A stretch of DNA of 64,000 bases from Zantedeschia hybrid cultivar. Its lineage: Eukaryota > Streptophyta > Magnoliopsida > Alismatales > Araceae. Numbering within the stretch: position 1 is the stretch's first letter; each line of letters opens with the position of its first letter. The notes under the pieces are model-generated. The model saw nothing but the letters and a program-made list of their open reading frames with translations. It ran no database searches and had not been told where the DNA came from. Position numbers and translations under genes: made by a program. Shown here in pieces: positions 1 through 11,141 of the stretch. The DNA lies in contig JARZZO010000009.1 of NCBI GenBank assembly GCA_030544215.1, positions 48,541,129-48,605,128 of the forward strand, in the 5' to 3' direction.

Positions 1-1509
1 CCGCCACTGCTCCCGTCAGCGCTGTGTCCCTCCGCACCGACACAGGGTGTTAAACGCTACAACTGTCACTCTAGGTCCACAGTAACACAAAACACGGCAC
101 GGTGCGATCCGGTCACGTGAGAAGTCTACGGTCGCACGACACACAACGTAGTGCCATCCGGTCATGAAGAGTCCATTGTCATCGAGTGTACTAAAAACAT
201 ACTTTTAACCAACTATTTAGTAGTGTAAACACATTTTACTGGTATGGATTAATGTGGTTCTGGCTTGAATCGCGTCGACCAAGGACGACGCCATTCAAGT
301 CTCCTAAATTGGTTCATGAATCCTCGGTCTCAGAATATGGCCTAAAAAGGCGTCATTACAGATAGCCGCCTTTTAAAGACGCGTCGGCGTCCTCAGACGC
401 TATTAGCACCAAAATCCGGAATTTTGCAGAAAACCTTAATCAGGTGATTTTTGCCTAAAAAGGCGTCATGGTGTCCCGACGCTATTCCAAATTGCGTCGT
501 CCAAGCATGACGTCGTTTAGCGCCAGAATCCCCGAACTGACAGAGCCTGAGTGGAACGCTTTCTGCCTAAAAGGCGTCATGATGGCCCGACGCCCTTCTA
601 AAAGGCGTCGTCCATGCACGACGTCTTTTAGCGCCAGAAACCAGGTCCTGTCTCCTGCCCGAAGGCTCCCTTTATCACCCCCAAAAGCCCCAAAATCAAA
701 CCAAATGGAGGAGGAAGAGAAGCAAGCCAAATCATCATAATTCCATAGTCACAGAAACCCTCATTCCCTCAAGAAAAAGCCTCTAACATACTTGTTCTAC
801 CCAAAAACCATAGATCCGTAGCATGCTTCAGGCGGGAGAACATGGTTTTAGAATAAAACACTACGGGAATCGTCACCCTACCGATTCCTGAACTCCTCCT
901 GGCTCCGCCGCCAAACCGTCGCACCGCAAACCGCCGCCGGTACTCCAAGGACGCCGCCACTCCGCCGGGACATCGGCCGCCGTCCGGAGAATGGAACGCC
1001 GCGAAGAAAGTGGTGGTGGCAGTGGTGAGAGGTGGAGAGGTGGAAGAGGAGGAAGGGGAAAGGGAAGGGGAAGAGTGGGGCGAGTCGGAGGGTGGAGAAG
1101 GTGAGGGGAGAGAGAGTGTGAGGGTGAGAATGAGGGAAAGGAAGGAGGGCTCGCGAGGTAACCAGAAACTAGGTAAAACCCGTCGAGATGTACGGACGCC
1201 TATCAGATGACATGACAGGCCATCTGACAAAAGTCTGAAACGCGTCGCCCGAGGCTGACGCCATTCAGACGACAAGACCGGCACCGTACTCTGACATCGC
1301 AGGGTTGCAGTCTGAAACGCGTCGCCCATCATGGACGCCGTTCGTACGACACGACCTGCCCGTACACCCGCGACCCAAGGTCAGCCCACGTGACACAATC
1401 TAAAACGCGTCTGCCACGCCGGACGCCGTTTAAACCGCGTCGAGCCCGCTATGGCCTGAACTACAGGGTCCGACTCCGAAACCTGAATCCGAAAATCTCA
1501 GTCCTTACA
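1..1509. mobile_element. LTR copy of family S (5' part outside window)
   Basis: Positions 1-1509 are homologous to 6009-7784 of the complete copy at 5141-7784 and end with the same terminus (CAGTCCTTACA). The following sequence (AAATGTGTG) differs from that after the other copies, which fixes the boundary. The sequence interrupts the gag-protease frame of element A just after the codons for YTHF, so this is an insertion into A. It contains the GGCGTC/GACGCC hairpin modules described in the findings and a purine-rich stretch at about 1010-1140. It is shorter than the matching part of the second copy by about 270 bases. No coding function is seen; the open frames in it are not conserved with the second copy. 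Orientation cannot be decided because both ends read TGTAA...TTACA. Confidence 0.75.
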
Positions 1510-3482
1510 AAATGTGTGTATAAGGTCCATGTTAAGGGGTCCTGACCTTCTTTGCTTGGTGTAGACATTGTCTCCCATATCTTCCAGCCGTCTTCATTTT
1601 CTTCCTGCTGAGTAATGTCATGCTTCACTTTTCTTGGCCTATAGCCCAGACCATTTCCAGGTGTCCTTCGGTTGTCCTTGATGGGCGTGGTTCTACCTTG
1701 TAATTGTGTGCCCAGGCCCTTTCCAGGCTGATAACCACCCTTCATCATTATTTTCCATATAGGGGTGCTCATGCACTTCCCCCGCTTTATGGCATCCAGT
1801 GGATAGGAAGTAAGAGTGGCGGCTTTTAAAGAATCAGCCACCGGACGGTAGACCTGTAATACCAACATAAAAGGTTGTCGGCCAGGTGAAGAAGTTGGCT
1901 TGATATTCAAGAAGTGAGCAGTAGCAAGGATTGGCATGCTCGTAACTTTAATGACTCGTCCTTTGTAGGGAAATTTGAGGCACTGATAATTCGTGGAGGG
2001 AATCGCCTCAAAGGTTTTAATATAAGGACGACCCAAAATAGCATTCAAGGAAGGATCGATTTCCAAGATGTGAAATTCGACCTCGGCATGACATACAGGG
2101 CCTAACTCTACTTTTAAATAAACCATTCCCAGAGGGGAACGGGTGGAATTATCATATGTTGTTACAGAGATAGGGCTAGGCAGCCATTTTTCTTTGGGTA
2201 CACCACACAATTCAAGGGTCTTCGGAGGCAGGACATTAATTGAAGCCCCCGTGTCGACCTGACATGCATCTACGGCCTTCTTGCAGATATTGACCGTAAT
2301 ACTCAGAGCCATGCTCCTGGCTGGTGGTGGTGCTAGTTCTGAGGCATGAAATAAGATAGAGGGCTGATCCCCCTGAGGAACTAGTAGTGCGGCGATCTTC
2401 TCTACTGGCACGCCTTCGTTGACCATCACCTTTTGTAGATACTCCATCATAGCTTCCTGATGGGTCTTCGATCTCTTTATCAATTCAAGCACAGAGATTC
2501 GTGTTGGTGTTCTGTCAAGATGATTCAACAGGTCATATTGAGTGCCTGGTGCACTCTCATCATTATGTGCTTCCTCCGTCGGCTGTGATGGGCCATCTCT
2601 GACTGTTGATTGAGGAAAGACCTTATTGAAGATCCTCCCACTCCGGAGTACATGTTCTTCAGTTGTCGAAGGGTCGGGCGATAACTTGAGCACCGTAGGG
2701 TTAGTGGATGGTGTAGATGGTGTGGAGGGTTGGTATGTGGGTGATGGCGTGGGGTTAGTTGGTGGTGGCATGGTACGGATGAGGGGCTTAGATGGTTGGA
2801 TGGTGGAGGGGTAATTGGTCGGTGCGGATGAAGTGGGGAATGGCATGCGGAGTAGAGGTTTAGATGGTTGTATGGTATTTGGGTAAGCGGTGGTGGTAGT
2901 AGGAGATGTAGGGAATGGTACGTGGAGCAGTAGTTTGGATGGCATGAGGGGTGCGTAATTAGCTTGCGGGGGGTTGTTTAATAGAGGCGTAGTGGTGTGG
3001 GGGATAATGGGTTTGAGGAAAGTGGGCGGTGGGAATGGGTTAATGGGTGCGGGTGAGTGATATGCGGGTGTTGGTATAGGTGTGATGGTAACGGGTTGTG
3101 GTCTAGGTATATGGAGGGTGCGGCGTGGTGGTTGTTCTGCGGCACTCGAAGTGTGGCGTGTTGAAAAAATAGAGGAAGAGTCCTCTATCTTCCACTGTTG
3201 CCCTCGATTAGCCTCAGACCAGCTATTTGTCAAAATAGAGGCAACTTGATTCTGGTTCTGGTGCTCCGGGAGTGGGTTTTGCACTATACCCAAGTTTGGA
3301 GGCGCCGCCGCCTGTGCCAGCGCTCTTGGTTGTTGTTGTTGTAGTCTTCTTGCCTTCAAAGCGGATATATACTTCTTCATTTCTTGCCAATCAATGCCTC
3401 CCTGCTCGTTGAGATCATGAATATAATCTCGGAATTGGAAGCAGGTATCTATGGTGTGTCCAGTTGTCGGTGGAAATAACAA
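1510..3482 (-). pseudogene. Element A gag C-terminus, aspartic protease and G-patch
   Basis: This is the longest open stretch of the gag-protease polyprotein of a Ty3/Gypsy element, read on the minus strand. From the first Met the order is: a proline-rich, low-complexity gag tail (about residues 60-280), a retropepsin domain with the catalytic motif DTGAS at about residue 408 (bases near 2245-2260) and the flap-distal ILGRPYIKTFEAIPS segment, then a G-patch-like motif (GYQPGKGLG, about residue 582). Retropepsin cleaves Gag and Pol during particle maturation. Protease followed by a G-patch is known from Tat/Ogre-type plant elements. The open frame runs on to 1461, but bases 1461-1509 belong to the inserted S LTR, so the native C-terminus is lost. 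No reverse transcriptase follows within the window. The upstream gag part is broken (next entry). Confidence 0.8.
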
Positions 3483-5140
3483 TACCTAGAAGTGTCGGCA
3501 TTTTGGGGCCAAACTGTTTTTTCTCTTGGCAGAACCAAAGCATTGGCTGCCATTAAAGCACTAAAGATATCTGACAAGGACTCTGGAAGAACTGGATATT
3601 CTGCCCTTTTCGGGCCTGGGGGCTTCCTCTGTTAGTTATAATCAATAGGAGGAGGTACATTATGGTAAGCCGGCGGTGCGCGCGGCTGGTACTGCTGCTG
3701 TTGTGGGGGCTGATACTGTAATTGCCGTTGTGGCTGCTACTGTGGCTACTGTTGTGGTTGCTGGTTCGGCTACTGAGGCCGCTGGTACTGAGGCTGCTGA
3801 TACTGTGGATTCAGCTGCTGCTGTCTGTAACCCTGCTAGTTTGGCTGCTGTGGTCGCTGGTACTGTGGTTGCTGATTCCTCACGAATTGGGCGGATTGTT
3901 GTTCATGCTACTAACCTGCTCATGGGAGAGCGTGCCCTCAGTGGTTGGACCTGTGCTAGGAGAATTTGGCACGGCATGCTTCCGAGGTAGAGGCCTGCTA
4001 GGTCGGTGAGGATCAAAGACACTAGAGAACATACCATCCTTGAAAGCATTCTAACAATAACGTGCTCTTTCATAGAGCTCTGCCATGCTAGTCAAGTTGT
4101 TCAGGGCGAGGACTAACTTAAACTGAGGTGTGGCATTGGAGATTAACATTTTTACTTGCTCTAACTCAGATAGATGATCTTTCACTTTTTCTGCCATGCC
4201 CCTTCATCTATCAGCAAAACTGACGAATTCCTCGTCGGGCTTCATTTTTTCTGCTATCAAATCAGTAATGGATAGAGAGGAGGCAACTCTATCCTGGTAT
4301 TGTTGAATAAACTTTCGTGATACGATACCATAGTCCTCTACTTAAGCAGGTTCTAAAGAAAAGAACCATTCGAGGGTTGGTCCCTCCAATGATTTTCTGA
4401 ACAAAAATGCAAACGACCTCTTGTCATTTTGCTAGAAAGATGACTCATACATAAACTCCTTTAAATGGGTGAAGGGGTTATCGGTACCATTGTATTTCCG
4501 GTATACTGGCATTTCGGAGGGCGGCAAATGAAATACAGGCAGACTTGGCAGGTTAATCTCAGGTGCAACTTTAACTCCCATCATCTTCTGAAGGTTGTTG
4601 AACTGTTCATCCATACGCTCCATCTTTGCAAGCAGAGCTTGTGTCGTTGGATCAACCTGAGAAGGAGGGGGAGGTGGAGGTACAGGATAGGCTTGTTGCC
4701 TAGAGTATGTAGGGTATGGGGGACAATAGAGCTGAGGTCCGGCAGAGCTTCCGCCATGCTCGAGGGAATTTTGGTAAGTAAGCGTCAGCGGCCTGACCGG
4801 TTGCCTCGAGGAAGAAAGTTGTGGCCCAGTTGGCCGAGAGGTTGAGACTTGATGGCCTTCCATGGCCTGGGGAATGAAGGAAGTATGATGAGGCGGAGGT
4901 TGAGGAATGACAGGGGGAGCCGCAAGATTCAGCTCGGCAGACTGCATGGGCGTCTTTCCTTTCAAAATAGACTAGATTGCCTCGAACTGTCGAAGATCCA
5001 GACGGGAGGCAAGAACTCCCAAAGTGTTCACTAGATTCAAGGGATTGGAGGATGAGGGATCATTCGGGTTCATGCCCCCCTCGAAAATAGGATTAGAAAC
5101 CGCATGCACATGCGGAGGAAGTCAGAATATTGATCATGAG
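3483..5140 (-). pseudogene. Element A gag capsid region, broken
   Basis: The minus strand here encodes the capsid part of a plant Gypsy Gag. A start-like MNPNDPSSS segment lies near 5075, followed by an open piece at 4432-4965 with a proline-rich stretch and the conserved VYRKYNGTDNPFTHLKEFMYESSF block. Towards 3940 the retrotransposon-gag core is readable in pieces (a KSLEGP..EWF block, a KFIQQYQDR block, then EKMKPDEEFVSFADR). In-frame stops occur near 4976, 4430 and 3890, and there are frame breaks. The strand between 3600 and 3990 also shows open plus frames caused by Gln/Pro-rich triplet composition; those are shadows. The frame continues upstream beyond the S solo LTR at 7785-7946. Gag would form the particle shell; this copy cannot. 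Confidence 0.75.
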
Positions 5141-6270
5141 TGTAACGACCCGCCATCCTATGACCTGAGACCCGGTCACTAAATGGATGTCGGCCCATTA
5201 ACTGTAGGTTCACACCCGGATCTTATTTCACACATATAGAGGAGTAAGCGTTAAACAAGATTAAATATAACATTCACACGGAGTACAAGGAGGTATAGTG
5301 CGCAAAAAGTAAAGTAATAATGTCTGTACACAGTCCAACAATAATTACATGTCCAACAAATTAATTAAGTACAGGCAGAAGTAAAGTACAACAACATCGG
5401 GGCATACCCCGGAACTGAGATAGCTGCTGGTCCGCACACCAAGGAGAACGCCACGCGCCGCCGCTCGCCACGAGGTCCACACCTGAAAACCGTAGGGAGT
5501 GAGCCACACCAGAACTGGGCTCAGTAGGGATCACCCGATCCCCTGCCTGCCACTCACACACCCACAAGTGCAATTACAAAGATACATGGGAACAAGATAA
5601 GTAAAGCTGTAATACATTGCTCCTAAATTCTCGATATAAACCACATGCATTTGGAATATAACATGCATATCTCAAAAATCACCCTACCAAGGAACCTACA
5701 ACTCGCGTCTCGGCAAAACGCGTAAACCACGTCTCCGAAAGTGGGAAACATCGACCCGCTGAGACCAAACAGTAACCCCTCGGATAGCACGCAGGCTACC
5801 TCGGCGGCTACTCCTTCCCCCAGCAAACACCGACCCGCTGAGACCAAACAGTAACCCCTCGGATAGCACGCTGGCTACTCCGGCCCAACTGGCTCAGGTG
5901 GTTACTCCTTCCCCCAGCACGAGTGACACTCCAAAGGTACCACTCCGACACCGATACAAGCTAGCTAACCCCGGGGTTCACCAGGTGACCCTCTCCGCTA
6001 GGCGTCACCCCGCCACTGCTCCCGTCAGCGCTGTGTCCCTCCGCACCGACACAGAATGTAGAGCGCTACAACTGTCACTCTAGGTCCACCGAAACAGAAA
6101 CACAGCACGGTGCGATCTGGTCACAGAAGAAGTCCACGGTCGCACGACACCCAACGTAGTGCCATCCGGTCACGAAGAGTCCATCACATCGAGTATACTA
6201 TCAGTATGCATTAACCAACTATCTAGCAGTGTAAACACATTTTACTGGCAGGAATTAGTGTTGTTCTGTC

Positions 6271-7690
6271 TTAAATCGCGTCGCCCAAGGCCGACGCCAT
6301 TCAAGCACCCTAAATTGGTTCATGAAAAATACTGCCTTCAGAATCAGGCCTAAAAGGCGTCGACCCCAGTGGTCGCCTTTTAAAAGGCGTCGACATCCTC
6401 AGACGCCATTCACACCGAAAATCCAGGAATTCCAGAAAACATTAATCAGGGGATTTCTGCCTTAAAAAGCGTCATGGTTACCCGACGCTATTCAAATCGC
6501 GTCGCCCACCCATGACGTCTTTTATCCCCAGAATCCCCGAACTGACAGGCCCTCAGTCGGGGTAGTTTCCGGCCTAAATGGCGTCATGATGGCCCGACGT
6601 CCTTTTGAAAGGCGTCGTCCATCCATGACGTCATTTAGCGCCAGAACCCTTAACTCGTGAGACCTCGAACGGGGAGGTTTCTGTCCTAAAAGGCGTCGTA
6701 CTGCCCTGACGTCCTTTCTAAAAGGCGTCGACCAGGCACGACGCCATTTAGCGCCAGAAACCTGGTTCCCTGGTTCGAACCGAGGGCTCTCCCTTAACCC
6801 CAAATACCCCGAAAAAGCCCCAAAACGGAAAAGGGGAGGAAGAGAAGTTGATCCACCATAAACATGCTACAAAACCACGTTCATGAACACGCCCATATCC
6901 ACAAGAACACCCCCTAAACATGCTTAATATAGCCCAAACACATCACATCAAGCCTAAGAAAACACGAGTAACACATACAAGGTTCGTCCCCCTACCGGAT
7001 ACTTGAACTCCTCCTGGCTCCGTGTCGCCGAACCGCCGCACCGCAGACCGCCGCCGGTACCCTCGAGGACGTCGCCACTCCGCCGGGACGTCGGCCGCCG
7101 TCCGGAGAATGAAACGCCGCGAAGGAAGTGGTGGTGGTAGAGGTGAGAGGTAGGGAGGTGTTGGAGTGGTGGAAGAGGAAGAAGAGGAAGGAAAGGGGAA
7201 TAGAGGGTCGGAGAGGGCGGAGAGAGCGAAGAGAGAGAGAGGGGAGGCGAAAATGAGGGAAAGAAGGGGAGGCTCGCGGAGTCAATCTGAAACTGACTAA
7301 AACGCGTCGATCGAGACAGACGCCTATCAGCTGACAGGACGGGCCGTACTGACAGCGCTCTGAAACGCGTCGCTCACCACGGACGCCGTTCAGATGATGT
7401 GACAGGCCGTACTGACAACGCTCTGAAACGCGTCGCTCACCACGGACGCCGTTCAGATGATGTGACAGGCCGTACTGACAACGCTCTGACGCCGAACACT
7501 GACATCACAGATGTCGCAGTCTGAATCGCGTCGACCAGCATGGACGCCGTTCAGACGACAAGACAGGGGCCGTACTCTCGCGGCCCGAAACCCGCCCACG
7601 TGACGCACACGTGGCACAACAACAAGCAGACCTAAATGGCGTCCACACAACCTGACGCCTTTTGAAAGGCGTCGAGCAGTGCTGACGTCA
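6271..7690. repeat. GGCGTC/GACGCC hairpin-module array in S LTR
   Basis: About a dozen modules have the form TCTRAA-n-GGCGTCG, 8-10 free bases, GACGCC-n-TTYAGA, each able to fold into a stem of roughly 12-14 bp. Examples start near 6271, 6348, 6380, 6462, 6575, 6610, 6690, 6720, 7295, 7360, 7423, 7522, 7633 and 7665. The loops differ between modules while the stems are kept. The same array occurs in the partial copy (about 275-620 and 1170-1445). Confidence 0.8.
7357..7482. repeat. 63-bp tandem duplication (2 copies)
   Basis: Two adjacent 63-bp units (7357-7419 and 7420-7482) look identical or nearly so and each contains one GGCGTC hairpin module. A third unit starts at 7483 and diverges after about 8 bases. 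This shows that the hairpin array grows by local duplication. Confidence 0.85.
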
Positions 7691-7784
7691 TTCAGTCAGA
7701 AATCTCAAGACCCCTCAGGGCCTAAACCAGGGGATCCGGCCCGAAACCGACCCGAACACTGAACCCGAAACCTCAGTCCTTACA

Positions 7785-7946
7785 ATGAGCATAAGGAAGA
7801 GGGGTTTGGTGGTTTCCCTCATATCGAACTGGACAAGAATGGAGATTACAGGAGGCATCAACATCTCTCCCGCTTTAAAAGTGGTAATCAGACTCAAGAG
7901 GGGCATTAGCATCTCCCTCGTAGTTGACTAAGGCATCTGGAGCCAT
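7785..7946 (-). pseudogene. Element A gag N-terminus
   Basis: A minus-strand ATG at 7944-7946 opens a short frame (MAPDALVNYEG...) with an internal stop, reading down to the S solo LTR at 7784. Across the insertion it continues towards the FEGG and MNPNDPSSS segments at about 5075. Together with the ATGAG duplication this places the insertion inside the gag coding region. The N-terminus is poorly conserved in this family, so the start is an inference from position and frame. Confidence 0.5.
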
Positions 7947-8347
7947 GCTTAAATCCCTACCTGATCGAAGTAGCATGATATTAGATTTTTTCCAAAGATT
8001 TGCAGACAAGTTGCACAGAGATTAAGCAATCAAGTGGATGTTTAACGTTATTTCAGGATTCCTTGTTGGGTTATTTAGATTCAATTAATCACAAATTCAC
8101 TCAAGGGGTAAGATCCTAGTTTCAGTTCGATTTCTACCATTATACTCTATGGCTTTCTCTCACAACATTATGAAAATCTAACCAGGACTTCGATTGGTAC
8201 AACCAGCCCGATGAACAAGGAGGAATACCTTGATTCTGAGGACTTACGGAGGTCTTTAACGCCAACCACTCTAGTCTGATCGAGGGATCGACCCAATCAG
8301 AGAGAGTTGAAGACGTCAAGAAAGATGTTCCTACGAGAAAAGGGGGA
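7947..8347 (-). other. Element A leader between LTR and gag
   Basis: About 400 bases separate the presumed 5' LTR (starting at 8348 in plus coordinates) from the gag start. I could not recognise a primer-binding site next to 8347; the sequence there is ATCCCCCTTTTCTCG on the minus strand. Otherwise nothing identifiable is seen. Confidence 0.4.
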
Positions 8348-10287
8348 TGTTAGCCCCAGTGCGTATGACCTGTGGCCTGGATGGCCTCTAATGCTTAATA
8401 CGTAATGTGTAGTAACAAGCAGATCATAAAATCTGAGAACTAAAAAAAAAAACAAGAAGCTGCCTGAATAGCGTCGCTGTTGGTCGACGCTATTCAAACA
8501 TAACCTTATTTTTCCCATAGAATCTCAGGCAGCAAACAGCAGATAATTTGGCCTGAAAGGCGTCGTGGATGGGCGACGCGATATGAAACGCATCGCTGTT
8601 CCTGGACGCTTTTCAAGTTGCAGAATGAACAATTCAGGAGGAATTTTTGGATTGATTCCTCCTCAAACAAACAGGATGAAAGCAGTAAATGATCGGCTCA
8701 TGTGATTCTTTTTTTTTTTTAATTTTTAACAGGATAATTTCATCAGATGAACAACTAAAATATCAATCAATCACACAATCTTCTTATCACAACCACAACT
8801 TTCCAATCAATCAAATGGGGAGGGCAAGATCTTGCCACAGGGGTGTGCACGTGGTGTACGTAGGAATAACAATTAAATTAAAAACTCACCGTTCGGTGAG
8901 GGCGTGTCGAGAGACACAGGTGGTGCACAGAGAGTGCCCGATTGATGAAAGCAAGAACAAAGATTAAAAGATGGCGAGACCAAGTCCCACCGTGATCGCC
9001 AAAAAGCTGTGAGTGCTCAAATTAGGTGTGTGATTATCATGAAAAATTATGTTGTTTATGTGACAAACAAACATATTAAAAACTAAGTGAATGTGATCGC
9101 CAGAAACTTTTAACTAAAAAGTTTCAAAAGAAAAAGATTGATCGCCTACCTGTTTTGGAATTGGGAGATGTTGAAGTTCTTGATTCCCCTCATTCATCCG
9201 GCTGAAGAAAGAGAGCACTTTTGACTTTGTTCTTGCTTTAAATGCCTATCGGACTTTGAGGATCATCCAGATTTCTTTTCCTTGTTGTTGATTTTATCCT
9301 CTTTGTCTCCTTTTGTACCTTGCAACAAACGAAGATAAAAGAAAATAATAAGAACTCAAGCAGAGGTAACATCTATTATAATGAAGATTATAATCATGCA
9401 ACTTAAACAAAGAACTCACTTGTTTGATAGTCTTTTAAACCCCTTAAACATAGATTAGAAAATAATGCTAGTGAGTGTGTGTTGCATGGAGTGATGTGAT
9501 GAAAATATGATGCTAATGTGATAAAAATATGAGAATGATGTAGAAACCAATTAAGAACTAAGTTTGATGGCCCCTGGAAAGCCTTGGTCTTGAAAGCTCT
9601 TGAATAGACGAAGAAGCGATGAAGAAATGATGTAGACTCCTGGAAATAGTACTTCGATCTTTCAGCGTTTGGACGTCGTCGCCAAGATTCTTTGCTCAAT
9701 TTTCACTCAATTATCACTAATCTTTCAAGAATTATCACTAACTTTTTAATGACCAAGGAGTTGGGTATTTATAGGCTTAAGTTCACGCATCCGCAGTTAC
9801 TTAAAGATTAATATGAAAGATTTTGAAGTTTATCCAACTAAGAAATAAATAAACACATATTAATCCATCATTATTTGTAATTATCTAAAAAGCGTCGTCC
9901 ATGGGAGACATCTTTTAGACTAATTAAGATAAGGATAAACATCGGGAAGAAGAAGCAAAAATAGCTTAGGAGACTTAAATGGCATCGTGCAGTGCAGACG
10001 TCTTTTAGTTTATTAAATAAATTAATTAAAAATCAAAATAAGAATAAACTCTAAATGGCGTCTCCACAAGTCGACGTCTTTTAGAATTTTTATATTTGAT
10101 TAAAAATCTGAGTTAAAATGAATTTCTTTAATAAACTTAAATTATGTCTGTCTGACCGATGTCATTTAGACAATTAATTCAGAAAGATTAATAAAAATTA
10201 ACTAAATATTAAATATCAGACCATTTTGAGGCATTATTATATGATATGAAATTTACTCAAAATGATGTCAAAATTAGCGTGTCTACA
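8348..10287 (-). mobile_element. 5' LTR of element A
   Basis: On the minus strand this 1940-bp block begins TGTAGACACGC at 10287 and ends CTAACA at 8348, so it has TG...CA ends. Its start matches that of the D-family LTR (TGTAGACACCG). A TATA box (TATAAATA on the minus strand, 9766-9773) sits about 515 bases in, as expected for U3. Hairpin modules of the GCGTCG/CGACGC type lie in the putative U3 (9888-10180) and near the U5 end (8460-8625). The block interrupts element B, whose sequence resumes at 10288. The outer target duplication cannot be checked because A's other end is outside the window. Confidence 0.65.
9766..9773 (-). promoter_or_regulatory. TATA box in element A LTR
   Basis: Minus-strand TATAAATA in the context CCTATAAATACCC, a typical plant LTR promoter core; transcription would start near 9735 and run towards gag. 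Confidence 0.6.
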
Positions 10288-10437
10288 GTCTGATCTTCTG
10301 TTGTTCAGTGTCCCCACCAGAGAGGATCTCGGCTTCTCCGGAAGACGCTGGCTAATTCTGATCACGCTTCTTCTCCTCCCACGACCCTGGGCAACTCCCT
10401 CGTCAATCTAAAAGGCGAGGATGCTGATGTACAGCTA
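10288..10437 (+). pseudogene. Tail of B's antisense gene (relic)
   Basis: This stretch aligns with the last exon end and early 3' region of the antisense gene of element C: the C sequence GCTAATACGGGGGCTTGTCCC near 23106 matches GCTAATTCGGGGGCTTATCCC at 10433. The upstream part also matches loosely. The rest of the gene was displaced by element A. Confidence 0.6.
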
Positions 10438-10662
10438 ATTCGGGGGCTTATCCCGGTTATTATTTTTGAGTTGCCGGCACTGAGTAAACGGCTGACTTTT
10501 GTTCTTCCTTCTTATATTATAAAAGGAACTCTCTTTTGGAAATTATGACATGTTTCGACTAAGAATTCTTGTTGTCTCTCGACATCAGGTATCGTCTGAA
10601 TATTCTAAGGTATAAGTTATCCCGCAGGCGGATCAACTATAGGACGAACTCTCGAATAGCCT

Positions 10663-11070
10663 AAAAACCTGGTTTGGTTCCGGATATGGCCGAGGTCATT
10701 CCCAGCATGCTTTTATGGACTTAGGATAATGCCGCTCCCGATACGGTTTGTACGGCCGAAGCCACTCTTGATACGGTTTACACGGACTTTAGGATAGTGC
10801 CGCTTCCGATACGGTTTGCATGGCCGAAGTCATTCCTGGTACGGTTTACATGGTCTTTAGGATAGTGTCGCTCCCGATATGGTTTGCATGGCCAAAGTCA
10901 CTCCCGGTACGGTTTACATGGACTTTAGGATAGTGCCGCTCCCGATACAGTTTGCATAGTCGAAGCCACTGCCGGTATGGTTTACACGGACTTTAGGATA
11001 GTGCCGCTCCCGATACGGTTTGCATAGCCGAAGCCACTCCCGGTATGGTTTACACGGACTTTAGGATAGT
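10663..11070. repeat. 68-bp tandem repeat of element B (about 6 copies)
   Basis: Units start at 10731, 10799, 10867, 10935 and 11003 with exact 68-bp spacing, and a diverged unit precedes them. Each unit has two half-repeats, GATACGGTTTGCATGGCCGA and GGTACGGTTTACACGGACTT. It lies between the end of the antisense gene and the end of integrase, as does the 71-bp repeat of element C. Confidence 0.9.
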
Positions 11071-11141
11071 GCCGAATACAGTATTTCAGAATGATATATT
11101 CATTTGATGCCATGTATCCGGTTTAAAGCCGGGAGAACATT

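Larger units (their letters stand above)
5141..7784. mobile_element. Solo LTR of family S with ATGAG target duplication
   Basis: A 2644-bp unit begins TGTAACGACCCG and ends CAGTCCTTACA. It is flanked by the perfect 5-bp direct repeat ATGAG (5136-5140 and 7785-7789). Removing the unit and one repeat rejoins the gag frame of element A. There is no gag or pol in it, so a solo LTR left by LTR-LTR recombination is the simplest reading; a non-autonomous element of that length is the alternative. Two further copies of the same right end occur at 1509 and 58969 in different flanks. The right part (about 6270-7700) is an array of GGCGTC/GACGCC hairpin modules; 7357-7482 is a 63-bp tandem duplication containing one such module. 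Confidence 0.85.

Noticed and set aside
769..1332. 187-codon minus frame in the S LTR copy
   Set aside because: The counterpart at 6992-7285 in the second S copy is shorter and not aligned as protein; the Ser/Pro/Leu bias comes from the purine-rich stretch.
3676..4009. Plus-strand Ala/Val- and Leu-rich frames
   Set aside because: They lie opposite the gag of element A, where Gln/Pro-rich triplets on the minus strand give hydrophobic codons on the plus strand.
5141..7784. CRISPR-like array of short palindromic repeats
   Set aside because: Repeats are variable, not separated by unique spacers of fixed length, and the DNA is plant nuclear; they are LTR hairpin modules.
1461..8347. Reading 1-1509 and 5141-7784 as the two LTRs of one element around the gag-protease
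   Set aside because: The 5141-7784 unit has its own perfect ATGAG duplication and splits the gag frame, no primer site or polypurine tract adjoins either block, and a fitting LTR for A is found at 8348-10287.
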